Assembly (NCBI RefSeq): GCF_010634855.1
Contig: NZ_MWLQ01000002.1
Location: 62,001-126,000, forward strand
Length of the DNA: 64,000 nucleotides
Direction of reading: 5' to 3'
DNA from: Microbacterium sp. B35-30
Lineage (GTDB): Bacteria; Actinomycetota; Actinomycetes; Actinomycetales; Microbacteriaceae
Numbering within the stretch: the stretch's first letter is position 1; each line of letters starts with the position of its first letter. The notes beneath the pieces are model-generated. The model was given only the letters and a program-made list of their open reading frames with translations, had not been told where the DNA came from and did not search any database. The translations under genes and the position numbers were made by a program. Shown here one piece after another: positions 1 to 7,947 of this stretch.

Positions 1-195
1 ACGAAGACCGACCTCAAGCGCGCCGAGGTGCTGGCGGTGCGCGTCACCGCCGAGGCGCTCGGCAACACGCCCTCGGTCGCGCGCGGCTCCTACATCGATC
101 CGCGCGTGTTCGCCCGGTACAGAGACGGCCAGCTTCTCGACCTGTCGATCACGCCCGAGTCCGCGATCCGCGGCCTGCTCCGCCAGGGGCGCTGA
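1..195 (+). CDS. DNA topoisomerase IB, C-terminal end (partial)
   Basis: The window opens inside this gene; the last 64 codons are in frame 1 and end in TGA. The translated stretch LGNTPSVARGSYIDPRV matches the C-terminal active-site region of bacterial (eukaryote-like) type IB topoisomerases, in which the Tyr of the SYIDP segment is the nucleophile that forms the 3'-phosphotyrosyl link when supercoils are relaxed. Family assignment is from this motif only, because the catalytic core lies upstream of the window. The gene is followed closely by a short dispersed repeat and the crcB promoter. Confidence 0.75.
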   Translation, partial: TKTDLKRAEVLAVRVTAEALGNTPSVARGSYIDPRVFARYRDGQLLDLSITPESAIRGLLRQGR

Positions 196-196
196 G

Positions 197-218
197 CCCC
201 TCGACAGGCTCAGGGACC
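197..218. repeat. Short dispersed REP-like repeat
   Basis: The string CCCTCGACAGGCTCAGGGAC lies between the topoisomerase stop and the crcB promoter. It resembles the CCCTTCGACAAGCTCAGGGA element that recurs in intergenic DNA of many Actinobacteria. A related fragment (CCCTTCGACAAGC) lies inside the Fhs gene at 46198. The CCCT/AGGG ends can pair, so the RNA could form a small hairpin at the topoisomerase 3' end. Confidence 0.5.
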
Positions 219-232
219 GTGGGGTGGCGGAG

Positions 233-238
233 TAGCGT
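233..238 (+). promoter_or_regulatory. -10 box TAGCGT, leaderless start
   Basis: TAGCGT is followed by exactly 6 nt and then the ATG of the first crcB, with no ribosome binding site. This is the TANNNT-N6/7-ATG arrangement of actinobacterial leaderless transcripts. Confidence 0.55.
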
Positions 239-244
239 GAAGGG

Positions 245-658
245 ATGCCGCAGCCCGTCGACCCGCGCGTGCTCGGGGTCACCGTGGCGGGCGGGGCGAT
301 CGGCGTGCTTGCGCGTGCGGTCCTCGTCGCGCCCGTCGATGATCCGGCCGCCGTGGCGTGGGTGACGCTCGGCATCAACGTCGCCGGATCCCTGATCCTC
401 GGGATCGTGGTCGGCTGGCTCGACGACCGCCGCCCGCTCGCCCGCGCCTTCCTCGGCACGGGGATCCTGGGCGGCTTCACGACCTACAGCGCGTTCGCGG
501 TCGCGACGGCGCTGTGGGTCACGACGCCGTGGCTCGCGGCGGGGCTGGCCGCGGCATCCGTCGTCGCAGGTGTCGCGGGAGCGCTCGCCGGACTCTTCCT
601 CGGACGCCGGATCTCGGACCGACCGGGTCGGATCGAACTCCCCGAGGACGCCGAGTGA
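245..658 (+). CDS. crcB: Fluoride exporter CrcB (Fluc), first copy
   Basis: This 137-residue protein has four hydrophobic segments and the CrcB/Fluc signatures GINVAGSLILG (about residues 40-50) and GGFTTYSAF (about 75-84). Fluc proteins form dual-topology dimeric channels that let fluoride leave the cell. The start ATG is chosen because a -10 hexamer lies 6 nt upstream. Its stop overlaps the GTG of a second crcB (GTGA overlap), so the two are co-translated. Adjacent non-identical crcB genes commonly encode heterodimeric channels; that is inferred here. I found no fluoride riboswitch upstream, and the leaderless start leaves no room for one. Confidence 0.9.
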   Translation: MPQPVDPRVLGVTVAGGAIGVLARAVLVAPVDDPAAVAWVTLGINVAGSLILGIVVGWLDDRRPLARAFLGTGILGGFTTYSAFAVATALWVTTPWLAAGLAAASVVAGVAGALAGLFLGRRISDRPGRIELPEDAE

Positions 659-1032
659 GCCCCTGGCTGCTGCTCGCCGCACTCGCCGGCGGCGTGGGCG
701 CCGGGCTCCGCTACATCGTCGATCGGCTGCTCACGCCGGTGAGGGGCATGGGGTTCCCGTGGGGGATCCTCGTGGTGAACGTCTCGGGGTCCTTCGCCCT
801 CGGGGTGATCACCGGGCTCGGTGCCGCCATCGCCCCCGAGCTGTCGCTGGTTCTCGGTCTCGGCCTGCTCGGCGGCTACACGACCTTCAGCACCGTCTCC
901 GTCGAGACCGTGCTGCTCGCCCAGCGGAGACGCCGGCGGGAAGCCGCACTCAACCTCTTCGGCACGCTCGCGCTCTCGGTGCTCGCCGCGGGCTTGGGAC
1001 TCCTGCTCGGCGGGTGGATCGCGGCGCTCTGA
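655..1032 (+). CDS. crcB: Fluoride exporter CrcB (Fluc), second copy
   Basis: This is a 125-residue four-helix membrane protein starting at a GTG that overlaps the upstream crcB stop by 4 nt. It carries the same family signatures: VVNVSGSFALGV around residues 40-51 and GGYTTFSTVSVET around 74-86, where the TTFST strip lines the fluoride path in studied Fluc channels. Length is typical for the family. Gene order and tight coupling suggest a heterodimer with the upstream protein, protecting the cell from fluoride. An Arg-rich loop (QRRRRRE) precedes the last helix and may set topology by the positive-inside rule. Confidence 0.9.
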   Translation: MSPWLLLAALAGGVGAGLRYIVDRLLTPVRGMGFPWGILVVNVSGSFALGVITGLGAAIAPELSLVLGLGLLGGYTTFSTVSVETVLLAQRRRRREAALNLFGTLALSVLAAGLGLLLGGWIAAL

Positions 1033-1083
1033 GCGTGGAGGGCTCGGGGATCTCAGATGAGAACTGCATGAAATACTGACAAC

Positions 1084-1101
1084 CGATACATCTCCGTATC
1101 G
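1084..1101. promoter_or_regulatory. Inverted repeat CGATAC-N6-GTATCG, candidate operator
   Basis: Perfect 6-bp arms separated by 6 nt lie about 50 bp upstream of the RND transporter start. Size and spacing suit a TetR- or MarR-type dimer. No regulator gene is adjacent, so the binding protein is unknown. Confidence 0.45.
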
Positions 1102-1149
1102 TGCGGGCTCCCGCATCCCTTGCACCACCACACCAGCGAAGGCCTCCGT

Positions 1150-4100
1150 GTGTCGAACCTCGCCGTCCTGAGTCTCAAGAACCGCGCTCTGATCGCTCTG
1201 ATCACAATCGTCGCCGCCATCTTCGGCGGACTCGCGCTCACGAACCTCAAGCAAGAACTCATCCCCTCCATCGAATTCCCCGCACTCATCGTCGTCTCGA
1301 CCTACCCGGGTGCGTCGCCCGAGGTCGTGAGCAACGACGTGTCGGTGCCCATCGAGACCGCCATCCAGGGCGTGCCGGGGCTCGAGTCGTCGACGGCCAC
1401 GAGCACCACGAACGCCTCGATCGTGCAGGCGTCCTTCACCTACGGCACCGACCTCGCGACCGCCGAGCAGAAGATGACGCAGGCGATCAACCGCATCAAG
1501 AGCCAGCTGCCCGAGGGGGTCGATCCGAGCGTCATCTCGGCGAGCATCGACGACTTCCCGGTGATCCAGCTGGCCATCACCGGCTACGACGACGAGGCGA
1601 CGATCCAAGCTCAGCTCGAGGCATCCGTCGTCCCGGATCTTGAGGATGTCGACGGGGTCAACGCCGCGCAGATCGTCGGCGGCGTCGGCCAGCGGGTCAC
1701 GATCACCCCCGACCAGGCGGCGCTCGCCGCGGCGGGCTTCACGCAGCAGGCGATCAGCGACGCGCTCGAGCAGAACGGCGTGCTGTTCCCGGGCGGTGAG
1801 GTCACCGAGAACGACGAGACGCTCACGGTGCAGACCGGCTCGAAGATCACGACGGTCGACGAGATCGCGGCGCTGCCGCTCGTGCCCTCGACGGCCGACC
1901 AGTTCCAGGGCGGCGCGACGACCATCGCGGATGTCGCGACCGTCGTCGAGGAGACCGACCCGGTCACCACGGTCTCACGCGTGAACGGGGAGCCGGCCCT
2001 GACGATCGCGGTCACCAAGCTCCCCTCGGCCAACACCGTCGACGTGTCGCGTGGCGTGCTCGCGATCCTTCCCGACCTCGAGGAATCCCTCGACGGCGCG
2101 GAATTCACCGTCGTCTTCGACCAGGCCCCCTACATCCAGGAATCGATCGACACGCTCGCGAAGGAGGGCCTGCTCGGCCTCGTCTTCGCCGTCCTCGTCA
2201 TCTTCGTCTTCCTGCTGTCGGTGCGCTCGACGCTCGTGGCCGCGATCTCGATCCCGACAAGCCTGCTGATCACCTTCATCGGTCTGCAGGCGTTCGGCTA
2301 CTCGCTGAACATCCTGACGCTCGGCGCGATCACGATCGCGATCGGGCGCGTCGTCGACGACTCGATCGTCGTCATCGAGAACATCAAGCGGCACTACGTC
2401 GGCGATTCCGACAAGAAGACCGCCATCCTGCGCGGCGTCCGGGAGGTCGCCTCGGCCATCACGGCGTCGACCATCGTGACCGTGGCGGTCTTCCTGCCGA
2501 TCGCGTTCGTCGGCGACGTCACGGGGGAGCTCTTCCGTCCGTTCGCGATGACCGTCACGATCGCGATGACGGCGTCGCTCTTCGTCGCGCTGACGATCGT
2601 GCCGGTGCTCGCGTACTGGTTCCTGAAGCCCGGCAAGCAGATCCTCGACGCCGAGGGCGTCGCGATCGACCCCGAAGACCCGGCCGCCCCGCCGAGCCGC
2701 CTGCAGAAGTCGTACCTGCCGATCCTCCGCTGGACGCTCAAGCACTCGTGGGTGACGCTCGCACTCGCCGTGCTGGTGCTCGTCGGCACGATCGCCGCCG
2801 CGCCGTTCATGAAGACCAACTTCTTGGGCGACTCGGGCCAGAACACCTTCACGATGACGCAGGACATCGGTCCGGCGCCTTCGCTCGAGGCCGAGAGCGC
2901 CGCCGCGGAGCAGGTCGAAGAGGTGCTCCTCGGCATCGACGGCATCGAAACCGTACAGGTGTCGATCGGCTCGAGCGGCTCGGCGCTGCGCGACGCGTTC
3001 TCGGGTGGCGGTAGCGGCATCACGTATTCGATCACCACCGACTCCGGCGCCGACCAGGTGGCACTGCGCGAAGAGGTGCAGGAGGCGGTCGCCGACCTCG
3101 ACGACGCGGGCGAGATCACCGTCGCGGCGGGCGGCGGCGGCTTCGGCTCGACCGACATCGCGATCGACGTCACGGCCCCCGACTCCGACACCCTGCAGAC
3201 CGCGACGGATGCCGTCATCGACGCCGTCGACGGCGCGGAGGGCGTCGGCCAGGTCTCGAGCAACCTCGCGGCGTCGCTGCCCTACATCGCCGTGACCGTG
3301 GACCGCGACAAGGCGGCGCAGCTCGGCCTGTCGGAGGTCGCGGTCGGCGCGCTGGTGTCGAACACGATGCAGCCGCAGTCCATCGGCACGGTCGAGATCG
3401 ACGACACGTCGCTCACGGTGTACCTCGCCGCCTCCGAGACCCCGGCGTCGCTCGACGAGCTGCGACAGCTGCAGGTGCCCAGCGCCACAGGCCCCATCGC
3501 GCTCGAGGAGGTCGCGACGGTCGAACAGAGCGAGGGCCCCACGTCGATCACGACCGAGGCCGGCGAGCGAACGTCGACCGTGACGGTGACCCCGTCGACC
3601 GACGACCTCGCCACCGCCTCCGCCTCTGTGACGACAGCCCTCGCGGACGCCGACCTGCCCGCGTCGGCCGACGCGACGCTCGGCGGCGTCGTGACGCAGC
3701 AGCAGGATGCGTTCTCGCAGCTCGGCCTCGCCCTGCTCGCGGCCATCCTGATCGTCTACATCGTGATGGTGGCCACGTTCAAGTCGCTGCGCCAGCCGCT
3801 GCTGCTGCTCGTCTCGGTGCCGTTCGCGGCGACCGGTGCGATCCTGCTGCAGATCATCACGGGCGTGCCGCTCGGCGTCGCGTCGCTCATCGGCGTGCTG
3901 ATGCTCATCGGCATCGTGGTGACGAATGCGATCGTGCTCGTGGACCTCGTCAACCAGTACCGCGAGAAGGGGCTCAGCGCGCACGACGCGACCGTCGCCG
4001 GTGGCTCTCGCCGTCTGCGCCCCATCCTCATGACGGCGCTCGCCACGATCTTCGCGCTGACGCCGATGGCGCTCGGGATCACGGGTCAGGGCGGGTTCAT

Positions 4101-5397
4101 CTCGCAGCCGCTCGCGATCGTCGTGATCGGCGGCCTGGTGTCGTCGACCGTGCTGACGCTGCTCGTGCTGCCGACGCTGTACAACCTCGTCGAGGGCGCG
4201 AAGGAGCGGCGCGCAGCGCGTCGTCGCGACCGCGGTGACGAGGACGGCGGCGACGGCGGTCCGGCTACTGAGGGTGACGGCCCGGCGGGCGGAACCGATG
4301 CCGTGGACGAGCGCGAATTCGTCGGCGCCGGTGTCGGCGCGGGTGCACGCGCGGGCGCCGCGGCGGCCGGGGCCGGCGAGGCAGGCGCCGGTGCGGCAGG
4401 CGCCGGTGCGGCCGGTGCCGGTGCGGCCGGTGCCGGTGCGGCGGGTGTCGCGGCCGGTGCCGCAGGCGCGGCCGCCCTCGAGACCCGGCGCCAGCGTCGC
4501 CAGCGCGAGCGCGGCGGCGTGGCAGAGGTCGCCGTGCCGGTGATCGAGGAGGGACCCGACGTCGAGGTGTCGGACTCTGCACCCGCTCCGGCGATCGTTG
4601 ACGACGTGCCCGCGGAGGCCGAGGAGCAGGCTCCGGCGTCCGCCGGCGCTGACTCGCCGGCCGACTTCGAGGTGCCCGTCATCGACGCTGTGCCGACCGC
4701 TCAGCCCTCGGGCGACGCGGTCGCGGAGCCGAACGAGGTCCCGGATGCCGACGGGCAGGATGCCGCCGCGCATGCACCGGTGACCGAGCCGGAACTCGAC
4801 GCGTCCGAGTCGTCGGAGGATGCCGTAGAGAGCGAGACCGAGACCGCGACCGAGGCCGACGTGACGGGCGGTGACGCGTCCGAGGCGGACGCCGATGTGG
4901 CAGACGTCGCACCGGTCGGTGCCGAAGGTGAGACCGGTGCGTTCGGTGGATCCGACGTCGAGCCGGCCGAGCAGCCCGAGACCGCGGCGGACGAGGCGGC
5001 AGAGCAGCCCGAGACCGCGGCGGACGAGGCGGCAGAGCAGCCCGAGATCGCGGAGGACGAGGCGGCAGCGCAGCCCGACCGCGCGGTGGACGAGGTGCAG
5101 CCCGAGGTGTCGACCGGTTCAGAGGATGAGCCCGAGGCGGAGTCCGCCGACGAGGCCGAGAGTGCGGCTGAAGTCCGCGATGCGGAATCCGAGTCCGTCG
5201 CGGACGAGGCCCGTACGTCCGAGGAGCCGGAGCCTGAGCAGGGCGACGCGACCCACGACGACGAGGTTCGCCCCGAGTCCTCACCCGCCGAGACGGAAAC
5301 CGAAGCCGAGCCGGGATCCATCGAGAGTCCCGAGACGGACGAGGATCCCGCTTCCGACCGCGACGGCGAACACGGCGACCGCCGCCACGACGCCTGA
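1150..5397 (+). CDS. RND efflux permease with long acidic C-terminal tail
   Basis: This inner-membrane proton-driven pump (AcrB/HAE1-like) is about 1415 residues long. The start is placed at GTG 1150, giving MSNLAVLSLKNRAL; the in-frame ATG at 1120 has a poor leader. The first ~1030 residues have the family layout: TM1, a large extracytoplasmic loop, five helices (about 340-510), a second loop and five more helices. GRVVDDSIVVIENI matches the TM4 motif with the paired Asp relay. No membrane-fusion protein or outer-membrane partner gene is adjacent, as usual in Gram-positives. Residues from about 1035 to the end are an unusual Ala/Gly- then Glu/Asp-rich low-complexity tail with internal repeats. 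Substrate is unknown. An inverted repeat at 1084-1101 may be its operator. Confidence 0.85.
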   Translation: MSNLAVLSLKNRALIALITIVAAIFGGLALTNLKQELIPSIEFPALIVVSTYPGASPEVVSNDVSVPIETAIQGVPGLESSTATSTTNASIVQASFTYGTDLATAEQKMTQAINRIKSQLPEGVDPSVISASIDDFPVIQLAITGYDDEATIQAQLEASVVPDLEDVDGVNAAQIVGGVGQRVTITPDQAALAAAGFTQQAISDALEQNGVLFPGGEVTENDETLTVQTGSKITTVDEIAALPLVPSTADQFQGGATTIADVATVVEETDPVTTVSRVNGEPALTIAVTKLPSANTVDVSRGVLAILPDLEESLDGAEFTVVFDQAPYIQESIDTLAKEGLLGLVFAVLVIFVFLLSVRSTLVAAISIPTSLLITFIGLQAFGYSLNILTLGAITIAIGRVVDDSIVVIENIKRHYVGDSDKKTAILRGVREVASAITASTIVTVAVFLPIAFVGDVTGELFRPFAMTVTIAMTASLFVALTIVPVLAYWFLKPGKQILDAEGVAIDPEDPAAPPSRLQKSYLPILRWTLKHSWVTLALAVLVLVGTIAAAPFMKTNFLGDSGQNTFTMTQDIGPAPSLEAESAAAEQVEEVLLGIDGIETVQVSIGSSGSALRDAFSGGGSGITYSITTDSGADQVALREEVQEAVADLDDAGEITVAAGGGGFGSTDIAIDVTAPDSDTLQTATDAVIDAVDGAEGVGQVSSNLAASLPYIAVTVDRDKAAQLGLSEVAVGALVSNTMQPQSIGTVEIDDTSLTVYLAASETPASLDELRQLQVPSATGPIALEEVATVEQSEGPTSITTEAGERTSTVTVTPSTDDLATASASVTTALADADLPASADATLGGVVTQQQDAFSQLGLALLAAILIVYIVMVATFKSLRQPLLLLVSVPFAATGAILLQIITGVPLGVASLIGVLMLIGIVVTNAIVLVDLVNQYREKGLSAHDATVAGGSRRLRPILMTALATIFALTPMALGITGQGGFISQPLAIVVIGGLVSSTVLTLLVLPTLYNLVEGAKERRAARRRDRGDEDGGDGGPATEGDGPAGGTDAVDEREFVGAGVGAGARAGAAAAGAGEAGAGAAGAGAAGAGAAGAGAAGVAAGAAGAAALETRRQRRQRERGGVAEVAVPVIEEGPDVEVSDSAPAPAIVDDVPAEAEEQAPASAGADSPADFEVPVIDAVPTAQPSGDAVAEPNEVPDADGQDAAAHAPVTEPELDASESSEDAVESETETATEADVTGGDASEADADVADVAPVGAEGETGAFGGSDVEPAEQPETAADEAAEQPETAADEAAEQPEIAEDEAAAQPDRAVDEVQPEVSTGSEDEPEAESADEAESAAEVRDAESESVADEARTSEEPEPEQGDATHDDEVRPESSPAETETEAEPGSIESPETDEDPASDRDGEHGDRRHDA
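4381..4440 (+). repeat. Four 15-bp tandem units in RND tail
   Basis: Four consecutive 15-bp units of the type GCAGGCGCCGGTGCG, the last two with GCC changes, encode AGAGA steps in the cytoplasmic tail of the RND permease. Slippage expansion is the likely origin. Confidence 0.85.
4969..5067 (+). repeat. Three 33-bp tandem units in RND tail
   Basis: Three units of 33 bp encode EQPETAADEAA-type blocks; a fourth, diverged unit follows from 5068. The first two units are identical at DNA level, which suggests a recent duplication. Confidence 0.85.
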
Positions 5398-5420
5398 CTC
5401 CGGTCTCGAACGAGCCTGAA

Positions 5421-5453
5421 GGGACGGATGCCGCGAGCAGCGGCATCCGTCCC
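5421..5453 (+). terminator. Terminator hairpin after RND gene
   Basis: A perfect 14-bp stem GGGACGGATGCCGC/GCGGCATCCGTCCC with a 5-nt loop follows the stop codon. There is only a short T run, as is usual in high-GC Actinobacteria. The stem carries the GGATGCC/GGCATCC heptamer as an inverted pair. Confidence 0.8.
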
Positions 5454-5486
5454 CTTCTCAGTTGCAGCGGCTGACCCGCGCCGAGC

Positions 5487-6083
5487 TCAGCTCCTGCTGA
5501 CGATCAGATACCGCTCGTCGTCGATGGGGCGGCCCCAGAACGATGCGTCGTCGAGCGGCCGCAGCAGCACGTCGTCGCGGAACCGACCGACGAGCTCCGC
5601 ACATTCCGCTGCGCTCAGCCCGGCGCCCGTATGCCATCGGCCTTCGATGAGGATCAGGACGCCGGCGGGGACGAGCAGGCCGATCCAGGTCGCCAGCGCG
5701 GCTGCCGGATCCGGCATCGCCCACAGCACATGCCGAGCGAGGACGACATCGTAGGAACCGGCCGGGAGGCCCGGGTCCGCCGCGTCGGCCACGGTGAAGA
5801 CCGGTGCCGGCACGATGCCCTCCGCCTTCGCGCGGGCCCGTCGCACCATCTCGGGCGAGAAGTCGACACCGCTCACGACGTGCCTGCCCTCGACCGCGAG
5901 GAGGACCGACAGCGTGCCCGTTCCGCATCCGAGGTCCGCGACGTGGCGGCCGGGATCTCCTACGAGGGGAAGCAGCAGATCGGCCCAGGCGCGACGGGTC
6001 TCCGGATCACGCAGGCCGTGATCGGCCGCGTCGTCGAACGTCAGCGCTTCGCGATCCCACAGAGATCTCGACTCGTCGGTCAC
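5487..6083 (-). CDS. Class I SAM-dependent methyltransferase
   Basis: This 198-residue protein starts at GTG 6083 behind a good ribosome binding site (GGAAGGA). VADLGCGTGTLSV (about residues 48-60) is the glycine-rich motif I of the Rossmann fold, GVDFSPEMV (about 72-80) holds the acidic residue that contacts the ribose of SAM, and ADAADPGLPAGSYDVVLARH matches motifs II/III. It resembles the Methyltransf_11/25 group. The substrate cannot be told from sequence. It reads towards the RND gene, and the hairpin at 5421-5453 may serve both transcription units. Confidence 0.85.
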   Translation of the reverse strand: MTDESRSLWDREALTFDDAADHGLRDPETRRAWADLLLPLVGDPGRHVADLGCGTGTLSVLLAVEGRHVVSGVDFSPEMVRRARAKAEGIVPAPVFTVADAADPGLPAGSYDVVLARHVLWAMPDPAAALATWIGLLVPAGVLILIEGRWHTGAGLSAAECAELVGRFRDDVLLRPLDDASFWGRPIDDERYLIVSRS

Positions 6084-6126
6084 CCGGTGGTCCTTCCGCG
6101 AATCTGGTCGGTCGGGCGATCGCCGG

Positions 6127-6582
6127 TCAGCTCTTCTTCAACTCCTCGGCGAACATCACCAGGATGCCGCTGGGACCGCGGAGGTAGGTGAGCTTGTAGA
6201 CGTCGTCATAGGTGGCCACCCCGCGCAGCGGGTGGCAGCCGTGCCTCGCGGCGATCGCGAGCGCTTCGTCGATGTCGTCGACGGAGAAAGCGACGCGGTG
6301 CATGCCGATCTCGTTCGGAAGGGTGGGTTCCGTCTCGATGGCGTCGGGATGGATGTACTCGAAGAGCTCGAGCTGACCGTGACCGTCGGGCGTCTGGAGC
6401 ACGGCGATCTTGGCGTGGTTGCCCTCGAGGCCGACGGCGGTGTCGGCCCATTCGCCACTGACCGTGTCGCGGCCGAGGACCGTCAGGCCGAGGTCCGTGA
6501 AGAAAGCGATCGCCGCGTCGATGTCGCGCACGGCGATGCCGACATTCTCGAGCTTGATGGCCATGAGCTGCATGCTACTCAT
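6127..6582 (-). CDS. VOC (glyoxalase/bleomycin-resistance fold) protein
   Basis: The reading frame encodes about 151 residues of a VOC metalloenzyme fold: KLENVGIAVRDIDAAIAFFTDLGL opens the first beta-alpha-beta-beta-beta module, and MHRVAFSVDDIDEALAIAARHG opens the second. Candidate metal ligands include a Glu and His within these strands. Three in-frame ATGs (6582, 6573, 6564) are possible; 6582 follows a GGAG closely, while 6564 matches where the conserved fold begins. A glyoxalase, dioxygenase or binding-protein role cannot be separated from sequence alone. It is followed by the methyltransferase on the same strand, possibly co-transcribed. Confidence 0.8.
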   Translation of the reverse strand: MSSMQLMAIKLENVGIAVRDIDAAIAFFTDLGLTVLGRDTVSGEWADTAVGLEGNHAKIAVLQTPDGHGQLELFEYIHPDAIETEPTLPNEIGMHRVAFSVDDIDEALAIAARHGCHPLRGVATYDDVYKLTYLRGPSGILVMFAEELKKS

Positions 6583-6598
6583 GGGCTCCGACGCACTC

Positions 6599-6829
6599 CT
6601 AGTGCGACGTGAGGCCGGCCTGCCAGCGGTGCTGCTCACGGGCGAAGAGCACGGCGAAGGTGCCCCACACGCCGATGTCGTCGGCGAAGCCGAGCGGCCC
6701 CAGGAGCAGCTCGGGAATCAGGTCGATCGGCGCGAACGTGTAGACGACGGCGGCGATCGCCACGACCCATGTCGTCGGTGCGACACGATGCTCGCGGCGC
6801 TTGACCGCCCTGAGAAACCTCCACCACAT
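6599..6829 (-). CDS. DUF1232 (YkvA-like) small membrane protein
   Basis: This 76-residue protein carries the DUF1232 core: AAVVYTFAPIDLIPELLLGPLGFADDIGVWG, where PIDLIP and the following DD are the family hallmarks. Two short hydrophobic segments surround the motif, suggesting membrane association. Family function is not established. The ATG at 6829 is preceded by CACACT and 7 nt, so it fits the leaderless start pattern. Confidence 0.85.
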   Translation of the reverse strand: MWWRFLRAVKRREHRVAPTTWVVAIAAVVYTFAPIDLIPELLLGPLGFADDIGVWGTFAVLFAREQHRWQAGLTSH

Positions 6830-6836
6830 GCACCCC

Positions 6837-6842
6837 AGTGTG
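6837..6842 (-). promoter_or_regulatory. Candidate -10 CACACT, leaderless start
   Basis: Read on the minus strand, CACACT is separated by 7 nt from the DUF1232 ATG at 6829. It is a weaker match to TANNNT than others in the window, but similar CANNNT boxes precede several other starts. Confidence 0.35.
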
Positions 6843-6922
6843 CGTGCCCCGCACGCCCGGGGGCCTGTCGAGACGGAATCGTGATCGTTCAGTCAGGGGA
6901 TGCACAGCCCGCGGTCAGCGGG

Positions 6923-7093
6923 TCACGGCTCGCCCTGATCCGACTCGTCGTCGGGGATCTCGTCGCTGCGCGGCCCGACGAAGTCGCCGGTGATGGTGTG
7001 CTCGCGTTCGACATCCTTGATGACGTCGGTCTTGAGATCGCTGGCGGGATTGCTGTCTTCCGGGGACAGGCGCGGAACGAAGCTGTCGGTCAT
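6923..7093 (-). CDS. Small acidic hypothetical protein (56 aa)
   Basis: An ATG at 7093 lies behind a strong ribosome binding site (AAGGAGAG, 4-nt gap). The product, MTDSFVPRLSPEDSNPASD followed by an acidic hydrophilic tail ending DDESDQGEP, has no hydrophobic segment and is probably disordered. I do not recognise the family. It lies 26 bp after a second, similar-sized acidic gene on the same strand, so they may form a two-gene unit. Confidence 0.65.
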   Translation of the reverse strand: MTDSFVPRLSPEDSNPASDLKTDVIKDVEREHTITGDFVGPRSDEIPDDESDQGEP

Positions 7094-7119
7094 CACACTC
7101 TCCTTCGCGGCCGAGCCGC

Positions 7120-7287
7120 CTAGCGGTCGGCCTTCTCGTCCTCTTCCGGCTCGAACGTCGACGGCACGCCCGTGTGGCCCGCCGCGACCCCGTCGGGCGC
7201 GTCGGGGATCGTCCCGTCGCGTCCGAGGCCGCCCGGCTTGCGGGTGCCCTCGTCGTCCGTCTTCGGCTCTTCTGCGTTGCGGTCCAT
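7120..7287 (-). CDS. Small hydrophilic hypothetical protein (55 aa)
   Basis: The start ATG 7287 is set by AAGGAG six bases upstream. The product begins MDRNAEEPKTDDEGTRKPGG and stays charged and glycine-rich to its end (EPEEDEKADR); it has no predicted fold, membrane segment or cysteine. Such small acidic proteins are common near stress genes in Microbacteriaceae, but no function can be stated. It is likely co-transcribed with the 56-residue protein downstream. Confidence 0.65.
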   Translation of the reverse strand: MDRNAEEPKTDDEGTRKPGGLGRDGTIPDAPDGVAAGHTGVPSTFEPEEDEKADR

Positions 7288-7383
7288 GTGATGCTCCTTC
7301 GTCCTCAGGGGAAACGTACGTCCACGCGCGGGCGCACGGACCCCGGTTGACAAGGGCGGAGCGGCGCGGCAGGAACCGTTCCC

Positions 7384-7524
7384 TCACCCCGCAGCGGTGT
7401 CAGGACGCGCGGAGCTCCGCGCGCCGCAGCTCACGACGCGGTCGACGATCAGCGCGTCGATCCCCTCGCGTCTCAGACAGGCGGCGACGGCGAGCCCCGC
7501 AGGCCCGGCTCCGACGACGAGCAC
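7384..7524 (-). pseudogene. N-terminal remnant of an FAD/NAD(P)-binding oxidoreductase
   Basis: From GTG 7524 the frame reads VLVVGAGPAGLAVAACLRRE and then GIDALIVDR, a complete dinucleotide-binding beta-alpha-beta unit with GxGxxG and an acidic residue closing strand 2. After about 29 residues similarity is lost, and the frame stops at 46 codons, whereas such flavoproteins (flavin monooxygenase-like) run to several hundred residues. No continuation is visible on either strand nearby. The neighbour at 7576 starts divergently. I read it as a decayed gene; a functional mini-protein is unlikely. Confidence 0.55.
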
Positions 7525-7563
7525 ATGAGCAACGGCGGCGGACGCTCTGTCGGAGCATGGGGC

Positions 7564-7569
7564 TACCGT
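7564..7569 (+). promoter_or_regulatory. -10 box TACCGT, leaderless start
   Basis: TACCGT is followed by 6 nt and the ATG at 7576. No ribosome binding site is present between them. Confidence 0.5.
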
Positions 7570-7575
7570 CGACGC

Positions 7576-7899
7576 ATGGTGTTCGCGAATGCAGGAAGTC
7601 TGGGTGCCGCTCCCGGCAAGCGGGACGAGCTCGTGCGCCACCTCACGCGCCGGAGCGACCACCTGCGGGAAGTCGGCTGCCTCCTGTACGAGGTGGGCGT
7701 GAACGACGCGGATCCCGACACGGTCTACGTGATCGAGCTGTGGGAGAGCGCCGACGCGCATCGTGCCTCGCTGGCGCTCCCGGAGGTGCAGGCTTCGATC
7801 GCGGATGCCCGCCCACTGCTCTCCGGCGCCTTCGGCGGCTTTCAGTTCGATGTCGTCGGTTCGCCGCTGCGCGACGGTTCGGCTCCGGCGCCGTCCTGA
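7576..7899 (+). CDS. Antibiotic biosynthesis monooxygenase (ABM) domain protein
   Basis: A 107-residue protein with the small ferredoxin-like ABM fold. FANAGSLGAAPGKRDELVRHL is the first strand and helix, GCLLYEVGVNDADPDTVYVIELWESADAHRAS covers strands 2-3, where the WES and His positions are conserved, and QASIADARPLL is the closing helix. Family members act as quinol or polyketide monooxygenases or as heme-degrading relatives; the true substrate is unknown. The start ATG 7576 is preferred over the upstream ATG because of the -10 box 6 nt upstream. Confidence 0.8.
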   Translation: MVFANAGSLGAAPGKRDELVRHLTRRSDHLREVGCLLYEVGVNDADPDTVYVIELWESADAHRASLALPEVQASIADARPLLSGAFGGFQFDVVGSPLRDGSAPAPS

Positions 7900-7947
7900 C
7901 ACCAACGGGCGTCGCGCGCTGAACTGCCCGCGTCGGGACCGTCCCCG

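Noticed and set aside
160..244. Fluoride riboswitch before crcB
   Set aside because: No riboswitch-like pseudoknot elements are visible and the ATG lies 6 nt after a -10 box, leaving no leader.
1975..4773. A 932-codon open frame antisense to the RND gene
   Set aside because: Arg/Gly/Asp-rich sequence without any family motif; it is the typical antisense shadow of a high-GC gene.
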